Assembly (NCBI GenBank): GCA_902779305.1
Contig: CACZBD010000008.1
Coordinates: 62,001 to 126,000 of the forward strand
Length of the DNA: 64,000 nucleotides
Direction: 5' to 3'
From: an uncultured Lachnospiraceae bacterium
GTDB taxonomy: Bacteria > Bacillota > Clostridia > Lachnospirales > Lachnospiraceae
In this document: one piece after another, positions 26,539-35,788 of the stretch
Numbering within the stretch: the stretch's first letter is position 1
How the letters are laid out: each line of letters starts with the position of its first letter
Translations under genes and position numbers: made by a program
Notes under the pieces: generated by a model
What the model saw: the letters and a program-made list of their open reading frames with translations, nothing else
Database searches by the model: none
What the model was told of the DNA's origin: nothing

Positions 26539-27756
26539 TCAATTCTCCAGTTGTCCGGCAAGCATGCCGGAAGAAAAAGCCCACTGCAGGTTATATCCGC
26601 CGCAGTCTCCGTTGATATCAAGGATCTCTCCGGCAAAATAAAGACCGGGTACGAGTTTGGATTCCAGCGTATCTTTCACCTCATTAAGGTCGATCCCGCC
26701 CGCACAGACCTGTGCATCCGAAAACGGTCTGGTCTGGCGGATCTGAAGTTCAAACGATTTGATCTGTTTGCAAAGACTGTTCAGATCATGATCGGACAAT
26801 TTTGAAACAGACTCAGACAGAGAAACGCCGATGCTTTTCATCAGGCAGATACCGAGATTTTTGTGAAACATGCCGGTCAGAAACTGTTCTGCCGATTTAT
26901 AACCGCCAAGTTCTTTTCTCTGTTGCAGGATATGCAGACAATCCTCTTCTGTATGATCCGGCAAAAGGTCCAAAGATACCTTTACTTTTTTATGCGCACT
27001 GAGTTTTTTTGCTGCAAGATAGCTAAGCTGCATCGTCGGGATCCCGGAGATGCCGTAATTCGTAAACTGGATCTCACCGCTCCTTGTATCCAGCAATGTA
27101 TCGTCCTCATACAAACGGATCGTTCCGTTTAGCCTGATCCCTGCGAGCCCTTTGCAGATCTTTTCATCGGAGCAAAGCTGCACCAGCGCCGGAAGCGGAT
27201 CAATGATCCTGTGAGAAAGCCTTGCTGCGAGTTCATATCCTGTCGCCTGGTCTTTTGGGATCCCTGCTTTGGACCCGGTGCAAAGGATCACGCGATCTGC
27301 ATGAAATTCGCCCTGAGAGGTTTTTACAAGAAATCTGTCCCCTTTCTTTTCGATCCCGTTTACTCTTGCATCACAAACTATTCTGACCTTTTCCTGTTTT
27401 AAGGCAAAGCGTAATACATCCAGAACCGCGGAAGCCTGTTCACTGTTTGGATAGATGTAGCCGTTCTTTTCCTTCGGCAGGATCCCAAGATCCATAAAAA
27501 ACGAAAGCACTTCTTCTTTTCCGAACCGCTTCAAAACACGAGCAGCAAACATTCTGGATCCTTCTTCATCAAGAAGCCCGTGATAATGAGAAAGAGACTG
27601 GTCTGCATTGGTCATGTTGCATTTCCCGTTTCCGGTCACCAACAGTTTATGCCCGATCCTGTCTCTTTGTTCCAAAATCGTTACGTTATGTGATTTTGCG
27701 GCCGTGAGTGCTGCCACCATACCGGACGCACCGCCGCCGATGATCAAAACATTCAT
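26539..27756 (-). CDS. BaiN/HI0933-like NAD(P)/FAD-dependent oxidoreductase
   Basis: Flavoprotein of the HI0933 family, which includes BaiN, reported to act in bile acid 7-dehydroxylation, and YhiN; most members have no known substrate. The 405-residue protein shows VLIIGGGASGMVAALTAAKS at the N-terminus, GHKLLVTGNGKCNMTN, the GGID-LNEV segment and the C-terminal FAGEILDINGDCGGYNLQWA motif diagnostic for the family. It heads a run of flavoprotein-proB-folate-miaB genes transcribed together. A bile-acid role should not be assumed from sequence alone. Confidence 0.88.
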   Translation of the reverse strand: MNVLIIGGGASGMVAALTAAKSHNVTILEQRDRIGHKLLVTGNGKCNMTNADQSLSHYHGLLDEEGSRMFAARVLKRFGKEEVLSFFMDLGILPKEKNGYIYPNSEQASAVLDVLRFALKQEKVRIVCDARVNGIEKKGDRFLVKTSQGEFHADRVILCTGSKAGIPKDQATGYELAARLSHRIIDPLPALVQLCSDEKICKGLAGIRLNGTIRLYEDDTLLDTRSGEIQFTNYGISGIPTMQLSYLAAKKLSAHKKVKVSLDLLPDHTEEDCLHILQQRKELGGYKSAEQFLTGMFHKNLGICLMKSIGVSLSESVSKLSDHDLNSLCKQIKSFELQIRQTRPFSDAQVCAGGIDLNEVKDTLESKLVPGLYFAGEILDINGDCGGYNLQWAFSSGMLAGQLEN

Positions 27757-27795
27757 GGATTCACCTCTATGATCTTATAAACGATCGGGAACAGA

Positions 27796-29442
27796 TCACA
27801 ACAGATGCATGCTGATCGCGATCTGCGCCAGAAAATCACCGCCGGGGAAAGCTCGGATCTCACTTTCCTTCACGCCCTTAAACTTGATCAGCAGGATAAA
27901 ATAGATCAGGGCCCCGCCCAAAATGGAAATGGTCAGGGATAAGATCAGCGGCAGGAATTTTGACAGGATAAAATACAGTAAAAAGACCACCGCGCCCATG
28001 ATCAGAGATGCTATAAAAGGGATCACGAAGGTTCTTCTGATCTCCTGTTTGTAATCCAGATGCTTTCTGATGCTGAGCCAGTTAAAGATGCTCATGAGAA
28101 GCCCGAATACGATACAGGCGATCACGACACCGTAGAGCCCTAAATTCCAGATCTGCAGCGTGACATAAAGAACACCCAGATGAAGAACGAGAGCAATGCA
28201 GGCATTCCGGACGGGGATCCGCAGTTTGTCGATCCCCTGCAGCACACCGTTGGATAAGGTCGACAGGGAATAAAAGACCACGGAAACAGAACCGAACATC
28301 AGCAGTTTTGCAGGAAGATTGACCTCCCCTTTAAACAAAAGCGAAATGATCGGTCTGCCGAGCACCGCAAGACCTACGGCGCAGGGAATCGATAAGATCA
28401 TGACAAACCTGGTCGCGATCGAAACCTTGTATCTGGCCTGCTTCAGTTCGCCTCTTTCGATACTGGCGGTCAGTGTCGGCATCATGGAAGAACAGAGTGC
28501 CGAAGACAGCGCGATCGGAACGTTGGTCAGAACACGGTATTTCGTAGAGAATATCCCCCACAGTTCCGCTTTCTGGGCGCTCATGTTTTTCAGATCCATG
28601 ATGTAATTGAAGATTCCCTGATCGAGCGTGTCACTGATGTTGTAGATCGTCGTGCTCAAAATGATAGGAAGAATGGTTATGATCAGCACGCGGAAGACGG
28701 TTGCATACCCTTCGGTATGTCTCTGCGCGTCTTTGGAAATGTTCCGGTTAAATGTCACGTTATGCGTGATCAGCATGACAATGAGGATCAGAAGCCCTGC
28801 CAATGCGCCGGCACCGGTCCCGAGCGTTCCGCCGGCCGCCCCGTAAGCCGAAGCATACTCATGGTCCCGAAGGAGTGTTCCGACCTTTTCCCCATAGGAA
28901 AACAGCATATAGGCCGCCACCACGCTGACGATCGCGTTGATGATCTGTTCGACAAGCTGAGAGATCGCCGTCGGCATCATGGATCCCATTCCCTGAAAAT
29001 AGCCGCGGATCACGCCCATCAAAGCAACGATCAGTAGCGTCGGCGCAAGAACTCTTAAAGCGATGGCGCTTTTGGGAAGGCTCATCACGCTTCCTGCCAG
29101 TTTATCCGCGCCGAACAATACGATCAGACCGGTCGCGCCGCCCGATAATAAAGCAAACATCAGGGCACCGCGGTAGATTTTTCTCGCATTTCTGTAATTC
29201 CCTCTGGCGATCCTGGCCGCAACCAGCTTGGATACCGCCGTCGGAAGGCTGTAGGAAGAAGTGATCAGCATAATGGAATAGATCTGAAATGCGGCAGAAT
29301 AATAACCCATACCCGCATCTCCGATCGTCCGCTGCAGAGGCATCCTGTAAAGCAGACCAATGATCCTTGAAATGATCCCGGTTATTGCAAGGATCCCGCC
29401 CTGCACTATGAAATTGGAACCTTTTCTTACTTTTGTGGGCAT
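27796..29442 (-). CDS. SpoVB/MurJ-like polysaccharide flippase (MVF/PST family)
   Basis: Multidrug/oligosaccharidyl-lipid/polysaccharide exporter family protein of 548 residues, with about 14 predicted membrane helices. The start FIVQGGILAITGIISRIIGLLYRMPL and the RTIGDAGMGYYSAAFQIYSI segment are typical of the SpoVB/YtgP/YkvU branch, which moves lipid-linked cell-wall precursors across the membrane. Whether it serves spore cortex or vegetative lipid II (MurJ-like/Amj-like role) cannot be resolved here. It follows ybeY by 5 bases. Confidence 0.88.
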   Translation of the reverse strand: MPTKVRKGSNFIVQGGILAITGIISRIIGLLYRMPLQRTIGDAGMGYYSAAFQIYSIMLITSSYSLPTAVSKLVAARIARGNYRNARKIYRGALMFALLSGGATGLIVLFGADKLAGSVMSLPKSAIALRVLAPTLLIVALMGVIRGYFQGMGSMMPTAISQLVEQIINAIVSVVAAYMLFSYGEKVGTLLRDHEYASAYGAAGGTLGTGAGALAGLLILIVMLITHNVTFNRNISKDAQRHTEGYATVFRVLIITILPIILSTTIYNISDTLDQGIFNYIMDLKNMSAQKAELWGIFSTKYRVLTNVPIALSSALCSSMMPTLTASIERGELKQARYKVSIATRFVMILSIPCAVGLAVLGRPIISLLFKGEVNLPAKLLMFGSVSVVFYSLSTLSNGVLQGIDKLRIPVRNACIALVLHLGVLYVTLQIWNLGLYGVVIACIVFGLLMSIFNWLSIRKHLDYKQEIRRTFVIPFIASLIMGAVVFLLYFILSKFLPLILSLTISILGGALIYFILLIKFKGVKESEIRAFPGGDFLAQIAISMHLL

Positions 29443-29447
29443 AAAAA

Positions 29448-29942
29448 CTACCTGTTGATCCCAAGCGCAGCCATGATCTGCTTCTGCGCTTCTTCCATCG
29501 GGATCCTGTCCCGTTCCTCCATGTGGTCAAATCCAGTTAAGTGTAGCATACTGTGAACGATTAGAAAAGCATATTCCCGCTTGACGGAATGTCCGTAATC
29601 TTCTGCATTTTTCAGAAGATGGTCCACCGAGATCACGATATCTCCCAGCAGAAGTTCTCCGGTATCGGGGTCAAACGCATCCGCATTCTCTTCCAGAGAG
29701 GAAAAATCACCGGGATGTTCATAATCGGAAGCGGGAAAAGACAATACATCCGTTGGTGCGTCAATCCCTCTTGCATCCGAATTGATCCCTCTGATCGCTT
29801 CATCATCGACAAGGAGCAGATTTACGGTAGCATCATACGGACAGTCCAAATGGGAAAGTACGGCAGAAACGGCCTGTTCAAAAACCTTCTGCAAGTCAAA
29901 ATCAAACGATGCGCCGTATTCGTTTTCCAGAAAGCAGGTCAT
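29448..29942 (-). CDS. ybeY: Endoribonuclease YbeY (rRNA maturation)
   Basis: Metal-dependent single-strand RNase for 16S rRNA 3' maturation and ribosome quality control. The 164-residue protein has the zinc site HxxxHxxGxDH: His130, His134 and His140 (HSMLHLTGFDH), and the upstream PTDVLSFP and LLGDIVIS motifs. Its start overlaps phoH by four bases (ATGA), the standard phoH-ybeY pairing in bacteria. Confidence 0.96.
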   Translation of the reverse strand: MTCFLENEYGASFDFDLQKVFEQAVSAVLSHLDCPYDATVNLLLVDDEAIRGINSDARGIDAPTDVLSFPASDYEHPGDFSSLEENADAFDPDTGELLLGDIVISVDHLLKNAEDYGHSVKREYAFLIVHSMLHLTGFDHMEERDRIPMEEAQKQIMAALGINR

Positions 29943-30925
29943 AAGCGCCGTTTTCCTTTCTTTGCGGCCGGTTTCTGGGCCGCTTCATAGGTTTCATATG
30001 CTTTTACGATCTTCTGTACCAGCGGGTGTCTGACAACATCCTTGCTGGTCAGATTGCAGAACGCGATCTCATCCACTTTGGAAAGCACCCGGATCGCCAC
30101 ATCCAGACCTGAAACGGTATTTTCCGCAAGATCCTTCTGTGTTCTGTCGCCGGTGATCACCACCTTGGATCCGAAGCCGATCCTTGTGAGAAACATCTTC
30201 ATCTGCGCCGGAGTGGTATTCTGTGCTTCATCAAGGATGATGTAGGCATTATCCAGTGTCCGGCCCCTCATATAGGCAAGCGGCGCAACTTCGATCAGGC
30301 CTTTTTCCATATTTCTCATAAAGCTTTCCGCGCCCATGATCTGATAAAGCGCATCGTATAACGGTCTTAAATACGGATCCACCTTGCTCTGCAGATCTCC
30401 GGGCAGAAAGCCCAGTTTCTCTCCGGCTTCTATGGCAGGTCTTGTCAGAATGATCCGGCCGACCTCATTGTTCTTAAATGCCGTGATCGCCATGGCCATG
30501 GCCAGATAGGTTTTACCGGTACCGGCAGGACCGAGTCCGAAAACGATCATGTGATCCCTGATGCTGTCGACATATTTCTTCTGTCCGGCGGTTTTCGGTT
30601 TGACCGGTTTCCCGTTCATCGTATGGCAGATCAGATCCTCATCGATCTGAAGCATATTGACATCTTCAGCTTCTTCCACTTCATCAAGAATGTAATTCAC
30701 CTGCTGTTGTGTGATCGTATTTCCGCGTCTGGACAGTGCAGTCAGTTGATCAAGCACCTTTTCCGATGCTTCGATCGCAGGCACCTCGCCCATGATCTTC
30801 AGTTTCCCGTCGCGGTTTACGATCGTAACACGAAAACGCTTTTCGATCTCTTTTACATAGGAATCAAAAGAACCGAAAATATTTCTGGCATGTTCACTGT
30901 CGATCTCGTACTCTCTGGTAAGCAA
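29939..30925 (-). CDS. PhoH-like ATPase
   Basis: PhoH/YbeZ-type P-loop ATPase, thought to be an RNA helicase or ATPase working with YbeY. The 328-residue protein has an N-terminal KH-like nucleic-acid-binding region (about 1-80) and the PhoH domain with Walker A GPAGTGKT (Gly132-Thr139), Walker B DEAQN and GSKVVITGDRTQKDL. The start is a TTG at 30925 with AGGAGG five bases upstream. Coupled by overlap to ybeY. Confidence 0.94.
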   Translation of the reverse strand: MLTREYEIDSEHARNIFGSFDSYVKEIEKRFRVTIVNRDGKLKIMGEVPAIEASEKVLDQLTALSRRGNTITQQQVNYILDEVEEAEDVNMLQIDEDLICHTMNGKPVKPKTAGQKKYVDSIRDHMIVFGLGPAGTGKTYLAMAMAITAFKNNEVGRIILTRPAIEAGEKLGFLPGDLQSKVDPYLRPLYDALYQIMGAESFMRNMEKGLIEVAPLAYMRGRTLDNAYIILDEAQNTTPAQMKMFLTRIGFGSKVVITGDRTQKDLAENTVSGLDVAIRVLSKVDEIAFCNLTSKDVVRHPLVQKIVKAYETYEAAQKPAAKKGKRRL

Positions 30926-30942
30926 ATTTTCCTCCTGGGATC

Positions 30943-32247
30943 CTACCGGATGATCTTTTTGATCAGTTTTCCGGGTTCCGTTTTGCGCTCTGAAAATGTA
31001 TAGGCCTGATACAGACGTTCTGCAGCCTCTTTCATTTTCTGTTCATCATTGGCATAAAGCGTGGCGATACTTTCGCCGGCGCTGACCTGATCTCCGGTCT
31101 TTTTCTTCAGAATGATCCCGACGGAAAGATCGATCACATCCGTCTTGCTTCTTCTGCCGCCGCCAAGAAGCAGGGATGTATTGCCGACTTCCTCACACCG
31201 GATCTTTTCAACATACCCGTCATTTTCGGCTTTGACCTCACAGGTAAGTGTTGCCTTTGGAAGCTTCTCGGGATGATAGACCTGTTCCCTGTCTCCGCCC
31301 TGCGCCTCAATAAAGTCAGCAAATTTATGCAGTGCGGTCCCGTCATCAAGAACCTGTTCCAGTCTTTGTCTTGCTTCTGCCTCATCGTTTGCTTTTCCGG
31401 CAAGATAAACCATCTGCGATCCGAGTGTCAGGCAGAGTTCTTTCAGATCTTCCGGACCGCGTCCGTTTAAGGTGTCGATCGCTTCCTGTACCTCAAGGGC
31501 GTTTCCGACCGCATAACCCAAAGGCTGTTCCATATCGGAAATAACGGCTACCATCTTCCTGTTCAGACGTTTTCCGATATCCACCATGCTTGTTGCAAGT
31601 TCCGTAGCATCCTCTTCCGTTTTCATAAACGCGCCGTTTCCGCATTTTACATCCAGAACAATGGCATCGGCGCCTGCGGCCAGCTTTTTGCTCATGATGG
31701 AACTGACGATCAGGGAAAGATTATCCACGGTTCCCGTTACATCCCGCAGGGCATACAGCTTTTTATCGGCAGGCGCAAGATTCGCTGTCTGTCCCATGAT
31801 GGAAATGCCGATCTTTGAAACATTTTGCAGAAACTGCTCATTGCTGATATCCGTATGAAATCCGGTAAAACTCTCCAGCTTATCGATCGTGCCGCCGGTA
31901 TGTCCGAGCCCTCTTCCGCTCATCTTCGCAACGGGAACGCCAAGGCTTGCCACCATCGGTGTCAGTACCAGACTGGTCTTGTCTCCGACACCGCCTGTGG
32001 AATGTTTGTCGACCTTGATCCCGTTGATCGCGGAAAGATCCAGCACTTCTCCGCTGTTCATCATGGCCAGTGTCAGTTCAACCGTCTCTTCGGGATCCAT
32101 GTGCCGAAACAGGATCGCCATCAGCATGGCTGACATCTGGTAATCCGGGATCTCGCCCTGTGTGTATCCCTTTACCATGTATTCGATCTCTTCTTTGGTA
32201 AGCTTTCCGCCATCTCTTTTTTTTCTGATCAGATCGACCATTAACAT
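30943..32247 (-). CDS. pdp: Pyrimidine-nucleoside phosphorylase
   Basis: Salvage enzyme that splits uridine, thymidine and deoxyuridine with phosphate. The 434-residue protein has the expected size and shows KHSTGGVGDK (residues 81-90, phosphate/nucleoside site), MSGRGLGHTGGTIDKLE and the C-terminal alpha/beta domain with GRRSKTDVIDLSVGI. GGGAGGG lies six bases before the ATG at 32247. It sits between rlmH and phoH without other salvage genes, so its operon context says little. DeoA (thymidine phosphorylase) is the alternative name for this family. Confidence 0.94.
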   Translation of the reverse strand: MLMVDLIRKKRDGGKLTKEEIEYMVKGYTQGEIPDYQMSAMLMAILFRHMDPEETVELTLAMMNSGEVLDLSAINGIKVDKHSTGGVGDKTSLVLTPMVASLGVPVAKMSGRGLGHTGGTIDKLESFTGFHTDISNEQFLQNVSKIGISIMGQTANLAPADKKLYALRDVTGTVDNLSLIVSSIMSKKLAAGADAIVLDVKCGNGAFMKTEEDATELATSMVDIGKRLNRKMVAVISDMEQPLGYAVGNALEVQEAIDTLNGRGPEDLKELCLTLGSQMVYLAGKANDEAEARQRLEQVLDDGTALHKFADFIEAQGGDREQVYHPEKLPKATLTCEVKAENDGYVEKIRCEEVGNTSLLLGGGRRSKTDVIDLSVGIILKKKTGDQVSAGESIATLYANDEQKMKEAAERLYQAYTFSERKTEPGKLIKKIIR

Positions 32248-32287
32248 GTTCTGCCCTCCCGTTCTTTAAAAAACGAAATCACAACGG

Positions 32288-32767
32288 TCATTTATGATAC
32301 GGCTCATGATGCATGATGCGGTATGCACGATAGACCTGTTCCAACAGAATGACCCGCATCAGCTGATGCGGGAACGTCATTTTCGAAAAACTGAGTTTCA
32401 GATCCGCTTTATTTATGATCTCAGGACAGAGCCCCAAAGATCCGCCGATCACAAACTGGATATGGGAAACGGATCTTAACGCGGTATCGGCAAGCAATTT
32501 GGAGAATCCGACTGAATCCATCATCCTGCCTTCAATGTCCAGCACGACGACAAAGGCCTGCTCCTTCAGATGCTTTAAAAGTCTTTCCCCTTCCCGTTTC
32601 TTAACCAGTTCATCCTCTGCAGCGCTTTGCTTATCTACGGTCTTCTCATCTTCTGTTTCCGTGATCTTAAGCGTACAGTATTTAGAGAGGCGCTTGGAAT
32701 ACTCCGCAATGGCATCCTTTAAATAGGCTTCCTTGATCTTTCCGACACAGAGGATCTCAATGTTCAT
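32288..32767 (-). CDS. rlmH: 23S rRNA (pseudouridine1915-N3)-methyltransferase RlmH
   Basis: SPOUT methyltransferase that methylates pseudouridine 1915 in helix 69. The 159-residue protein equals the S. aureus length. It shows MNIEILCVGKIKE, the cofactor loop FVIGGSLGL, and the C-terminal SKMTFPHQLMRVILLEQVYRAYRI in two halves with the conserved YHK end. The frame extends four codons upstream, but the ATG at 32767 gives the canonical N-terminus; it overlaps the zinc-ribbon gene by 11 bases and has no clear ribosome site, so translation may depend on coupling. Confidence 0.95.
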   Translation of the reverse strand: MNIEILCVGKIKEAYLKDAIAEYSKRLSKYCTLKITETEDEKTVDKQSAAEDELVKKREGERLLKHLKEQAFVVVLDIEGRMMDSVGFSKLLADTALRSVSHIQFVIGGSLGLCPEIINKADLKLSFSKMTFPHQLMRVILLEQVYRAYRIMHHEPYHK

Positions 32768-33449
32768 AGATTTTTGCATACAGTGTTTCCAGAAGATTAT
32801 CCAGGTAAGCGCGGTCCAGATCCGGATACTGTCCGAGGATCTTTTCTTTCATGAATTCATTTCTGGAAAAATACTTGATCTCTTCTTCCAATGCTTCATT
32901 GTTCAGATCCAGGCTCTCATCGATCAGAGCCGCATCATAGTTGAACAAAAACCAGTTGATAACCTCTTCATCGGTTTCTTCTTCCTCTTCACTGATCGTC
33001 ATGCATTTTTTGGCATCCAGAAAAGACTTGATCCCGATGACAATAAAAAACAGAAACATCACGGAAAGCGTGATGATGCTGATCAGACGGATATTGCTGT
33101 TTATATTAAGCGAAAACACGCCGGAAACGTACAGGATCACGACAATGATCCCGACCGCTCCGACACCGGTCAGCGCAAACCCGGAAGAACGGTAATCACC
33201 GGCCTTATCTTTTGCGGTCTTGTATCCGGGCTCTTTTACAGTCTCTTCATCAAAAAGCGGTGTTCCCTGCTCATTCAGCTTTATCGCGAGTTCTTCTGCC
33301 GCCTTAAGATGCGCCTGTCTTTCCTCTTCTTCTTTCAAAGCATGTGCTTCCTCGATCTCTTTGAGAGATTCCACAAGCTGCGCGCCGCAATCAGCGCAAA
33401 CGGTCACTCCGTCTTTATACTCGTATTTACAATTCGGACACCAGGGCAT
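32757..33449 (-). CDS. Zinc-ribbon membrane protein of unknown function
   Basis: 230-residue protein I cannot assign. Visible: an N-terminal zinc ribbon (MPWCPNCKYEYKDGVTVCADCGAQL, two CxxC pairs at about Cys4/Cys7 and Cys18/Cys21, quoted in part), a charged coiled-coil-like stretch (about 30-65), two membrane helices (about 90-112 and 120-142), and an acidic cytoplasmic tail beginning ISEEEEETDEE. The architecture suggests a membrane-tethered sensor or scaffold. It overlaps rlmH and follows nfnB; a second zinc-ribbon membrane protein lies on the other side of nfnAB. Confidence 0.75.
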   Translation of the reverse strand: MPWCPNCKYEYKDGVTVCADCGAQLVESLKEIEEAHALKEEEERQAHLKAAEELAIKLNEQGTPLFDEETVKEPGYKTAKDKAGDYRSSGFALTGVGAVGIIVVILYVSGVFSLNINSNIRLISIITLSVMFLFFIVIGIKSFLDAKKCMTISEEEEETDEEVINWFLFNYDAALIDESLDLNNEALEEEIKYFSRNEFMKEKILGQYPDLDRAYLDNLLETLYAKIYEH

Positions 33450-33480
33450 TCTTTCCTCCCATCTTACGTGACGATCACGT

Positions 33481-34866
33481 TTACCTGTTCATAAGATATT
33501 TGTCGATGCCTTTTGCCGCAACTTTTCCGGCACCCATGGCAAGAATTACGGTCGCAGCACCGGTCACGGCATCTCCGCCGGCAAATACACCACCCTTGGA
33601 TGTCTGTCCGCTTTCTTCTTCGGTCACGATCCCCTGTCTTTTGTTCACTTCAAGACCTGCAGTCGTGGATGCGATCAGCGGGTTGGGGGAAGTGCCGAGA
33701 GACATGATCACGGTATCCAGTTCCATGACAAATTCGGAGCCTTTGATCTCGACCGGTCTGCGTCTGCCGGAAGCATCCGGTTCGCCCAGTTCCATGCGCA
33801 CGCATTTCATGCCGCAGACCCAGCCGTTTTCATCCACAAGGATCTCCACGGGATTGGTCAGCAGTTCGAATTTGATCCCTTCTTCTTTGGCATGATGCAC
33901 TTCTTCAACTCTGGCCGGCAGTTCCTCTTCACTTCTTCTGTATACGATACTGACGTCGGCGCCGAGTCTCAGTGCGGTCCTTGCCGCGTCCATGGCCACA
34001 TTTCCGCCTCCGACAACGGCCACTTTCTTTCCGGCATTGATGGGTGTGTCATAGTTCTCATCAAACGCCTTCATCAGATTGCTTCTGGTCAGATATTCAT
34101 TTGCGGAATAGACACCGTTTGCCGTTTCTCCGGGAATCCCCATGAATTTCGGCAGTCCCGCACCGCTTCCGATGAACACTGCTTCAAATCCTTCGTCATC
34201 CATCAGGCTGTCAATGGTAACGGATTTGCCGATGACAACGTTCGTCTCGATCTTTACACCGAGCGCTTTCAGATTCTCGATCTCTTTTGCAACAACCTTC
34301 TGCTTGGGAAGACGGAACTCCGGGATCCCATATACAAGTACGCCGCCGGGTTCATGCAAAGCTTCAAAGATCGTGACATCATATCCTTTTTTTGCAAGAT
34401 CTCCCGCGCAGGTCAGACCGGAAGGACCGGATCCGATCACGGCAACTTTATGACCGTTCTTTTCTTTCGCAGGTTCCGGCTTCACGCCCAGTTCTCTTGC
34501 CTTATCGGCAACAAAACGTTCCAGTTTGCCGATGGAAACGGCTTCCCCTTTGATCCCGCGGATGCATTTCCCTTCACACTGGTTTTCCTGCGGACACACT
34601 CTGCCGCAGACTGCAGGCAAAGCGCTTGACTCAGCGATGATCGAAGATGCTTTTTGAATATCGCCGTTTTTTACTTCCTGAATAAACGCCGGAATATTGA
34701 TCGAAACCGGGCAGGCCGTTACACATTGCGGATTCTTGCAGTTTAAACACCTTGCGGCTTCTTCTTTTGCCTCTTCCTCGTTATATCCTAAGCAGACTTC
34801 TTCAAAATTGGTCGCCCGAACATGCGGATCCTGTTCCCTGACCGGGACTTTTTTCATCATATCCAT
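33481..34866 (-). CDS. NADPH-dependent glutamate synthase small-chain family protein, NfnB-type
   Basis: Iron-sulfur flavoprotein of 461 residues. It has the two N-terminal [4Fe-4S] cysteine sets (Cys40, 43, 48, 52 and Cys87, 91, 97, 101), the FAD motif VAVIGSGPSGLTCAG (Gly145-Gly150) and a second Rossmann motif VAVVGGGNVAMDAARTA for NADPH. It shares one base with the preceding NfnA-type gene, so the pair most likely forms the electron-bifurcating NADH-dependent ferredoxin:NADP+ oxidoreductase (NfnAB). Without the NfnA partner it could be called gltD; no glutamate synthase large subunit is near. Confidence 0.9.
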   Translation of the reverse strand: MDMMKKVPVREQDPHVRATNFEEVCLGYNEEEAKEEAARCLNCKNPQCVTACPVSINIPAFIQEVKNGDIQKASSIIAESSALPAVCGRVCPQENQCEGKCIRGIKGEAVSIGKLERFVADKARELGVKPEPAKEKNGHKVAVIGSGPSGLTCAGDLAKKGYDVTIFEALHEPGGVLVYGIPEFRLPKQKVVAKEIENLKALGVKIETNVVIGKSVTIDSLMDDEGFEAVFIGSGAGLPKFMGIPGETANGVYSANEYLTRSNLMKAFDENYDTPINAGKKVAVVGGGNVAMDAARTALRLGADVSIVYRRSEEELPARVEEVHHAKEEGIKFELLTNPVEILVDENGWVCGMKCVRMELGEPDASGRRRPVEIKGSEFVMELDTVIMSLGTSPNPLIASTTAGLEVNKRQGIVTEEESGQTSKGGVFAGGDAVTGAATVILAMGAGKVAAKGIDKYLMNR

Positions 34867-35756
34867 TATTTGTCACCTCCGCAGTTTCCGCAATTTCCGT
34901 GGTGTGTATCACCTTCCGTCAGTTTCAGCATTGCTTTTCCTTCCTGGGTCTTATATAACTGCTGGCGTTTCATGGCCTGATCGAAATCAACGGCATGCCC
35001 GTCAAATTCAGGTCCGTCCACGCATGCGAATTTCACTTCATTGTTGACGATCACCCTGCAGGCACCGCACATGCCGGTTCCGTCTACCATGATCGGGTTC
35101 AGGGAAACGATCGTGGGAAGATCCAGTTCCTTTGTCAGCAGGCAGACGAACTTCATCATGATCATCGGACCGATGGCAACACAGACGTCGTATTGTTTTC
35201 CCTGTTCTTTCACAAGGTCCTTGATCACATCGGTCACCATGCCTTTTCTGACATAAGAGCCGTCATCCGTAGTCACATACAGGTTCCCGGCAACCGACTT
35301 CATCTGCTCCTCCAAGATCAGCAGATCCTTCGTCTTGGATCCGACGATCACATCGGCAGCGATCCCGTGTTCATGCAGCCATTTCACCTGCGGATAGACC
35401 GGCGCCGTACCGACGCCGCCTGCAACAAACAGATATTTTCTCTTTCTGACTTCTTCGATGGGATCCGTCACGAATTCGGACGGCTGGCCGAGCGGGCCTG
35501 TAAAATCATGAAACGCATCTCCGGCTTTTAACGCCGCCATTTTTTTGGTCGATGCGCCGACGGTCTGGAATACGATCGTTACGGTTCCTTTTTCTTTGTC
35601 AAAATCACAGATCGTAAGAGGGATCCGTTCTCCCTTCTCATCAACCCTTACGATCACGAACTGTCCGGGCTTGCAGTGGTCTGCAACCCTTTTCGCCTCC
35701 ACATCCATCAGATAGATGTTTTCGGCAAGGCATTCCGCCTTTACGATACGATACAT
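34866..35756 (-). CDS. NfnA-type FAD/NAD-binding subunit (sulfide/dihydroorotate dehydrogenase electron-transfer family)
   Basis: 296-residue member of the ferredoxin-NADP reductase-like family. It has an FAD-binding barrel (VPLTICDF-type motif reads RIPLTICDF), an NAD-binding domain (FVAGGVGTAPVYPQVKWL), and a C-terminal [2Fe-2S] site of three cysteines with a nearby aspartate (VDGTGMCGACRVIV and FACVDGPEF), the pattern described for NfnA and PyrK. TTG at 35771 opens the frame, but AGGAGG lies inside it six bases before the ATG at 35756, the real start. Adjacent NfnB-type gene supports a ferredoxin/NADP/NAD bifurcating complex. Confidence 0.9.
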   Translation of the reverse strand: MYRIVKAECLAENIYLMDVEAKRVADHCKPGQFVIVRVDEKGERIPLTICDFDKEKGTVTIVFQTVGASTKKMAALKAGDAFHDFTGPLGQPSEFVTDPIEEVRKRKYLFVAGGVGTAPVYPQVKWLHEHGIAADVIVGSKTKDLLILEEQMKSVAGNLYVTTDDGSYVRKGMVTDVIKDLVKEQGKQYDVCVAIGPMIMMKFVCLLTKELDLPTIVSLNPIMVDGTGMCGACRVIVNNEVKFACVDGPEFDGHAVDFDQAMKRQQLYKTQEGKAMLKLTEGDTHHGNCGNCGGDK

Positions 35757-35788
35757 CTTTTTCCTCCTCAAATATTGAATTGACGCCT

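Noticed and set aside
26539..27756. Bile-acid modifying BaiN
   Set aside because: Only family-level likeness; no bai operon genes nearby, so the specific function is not claimed.
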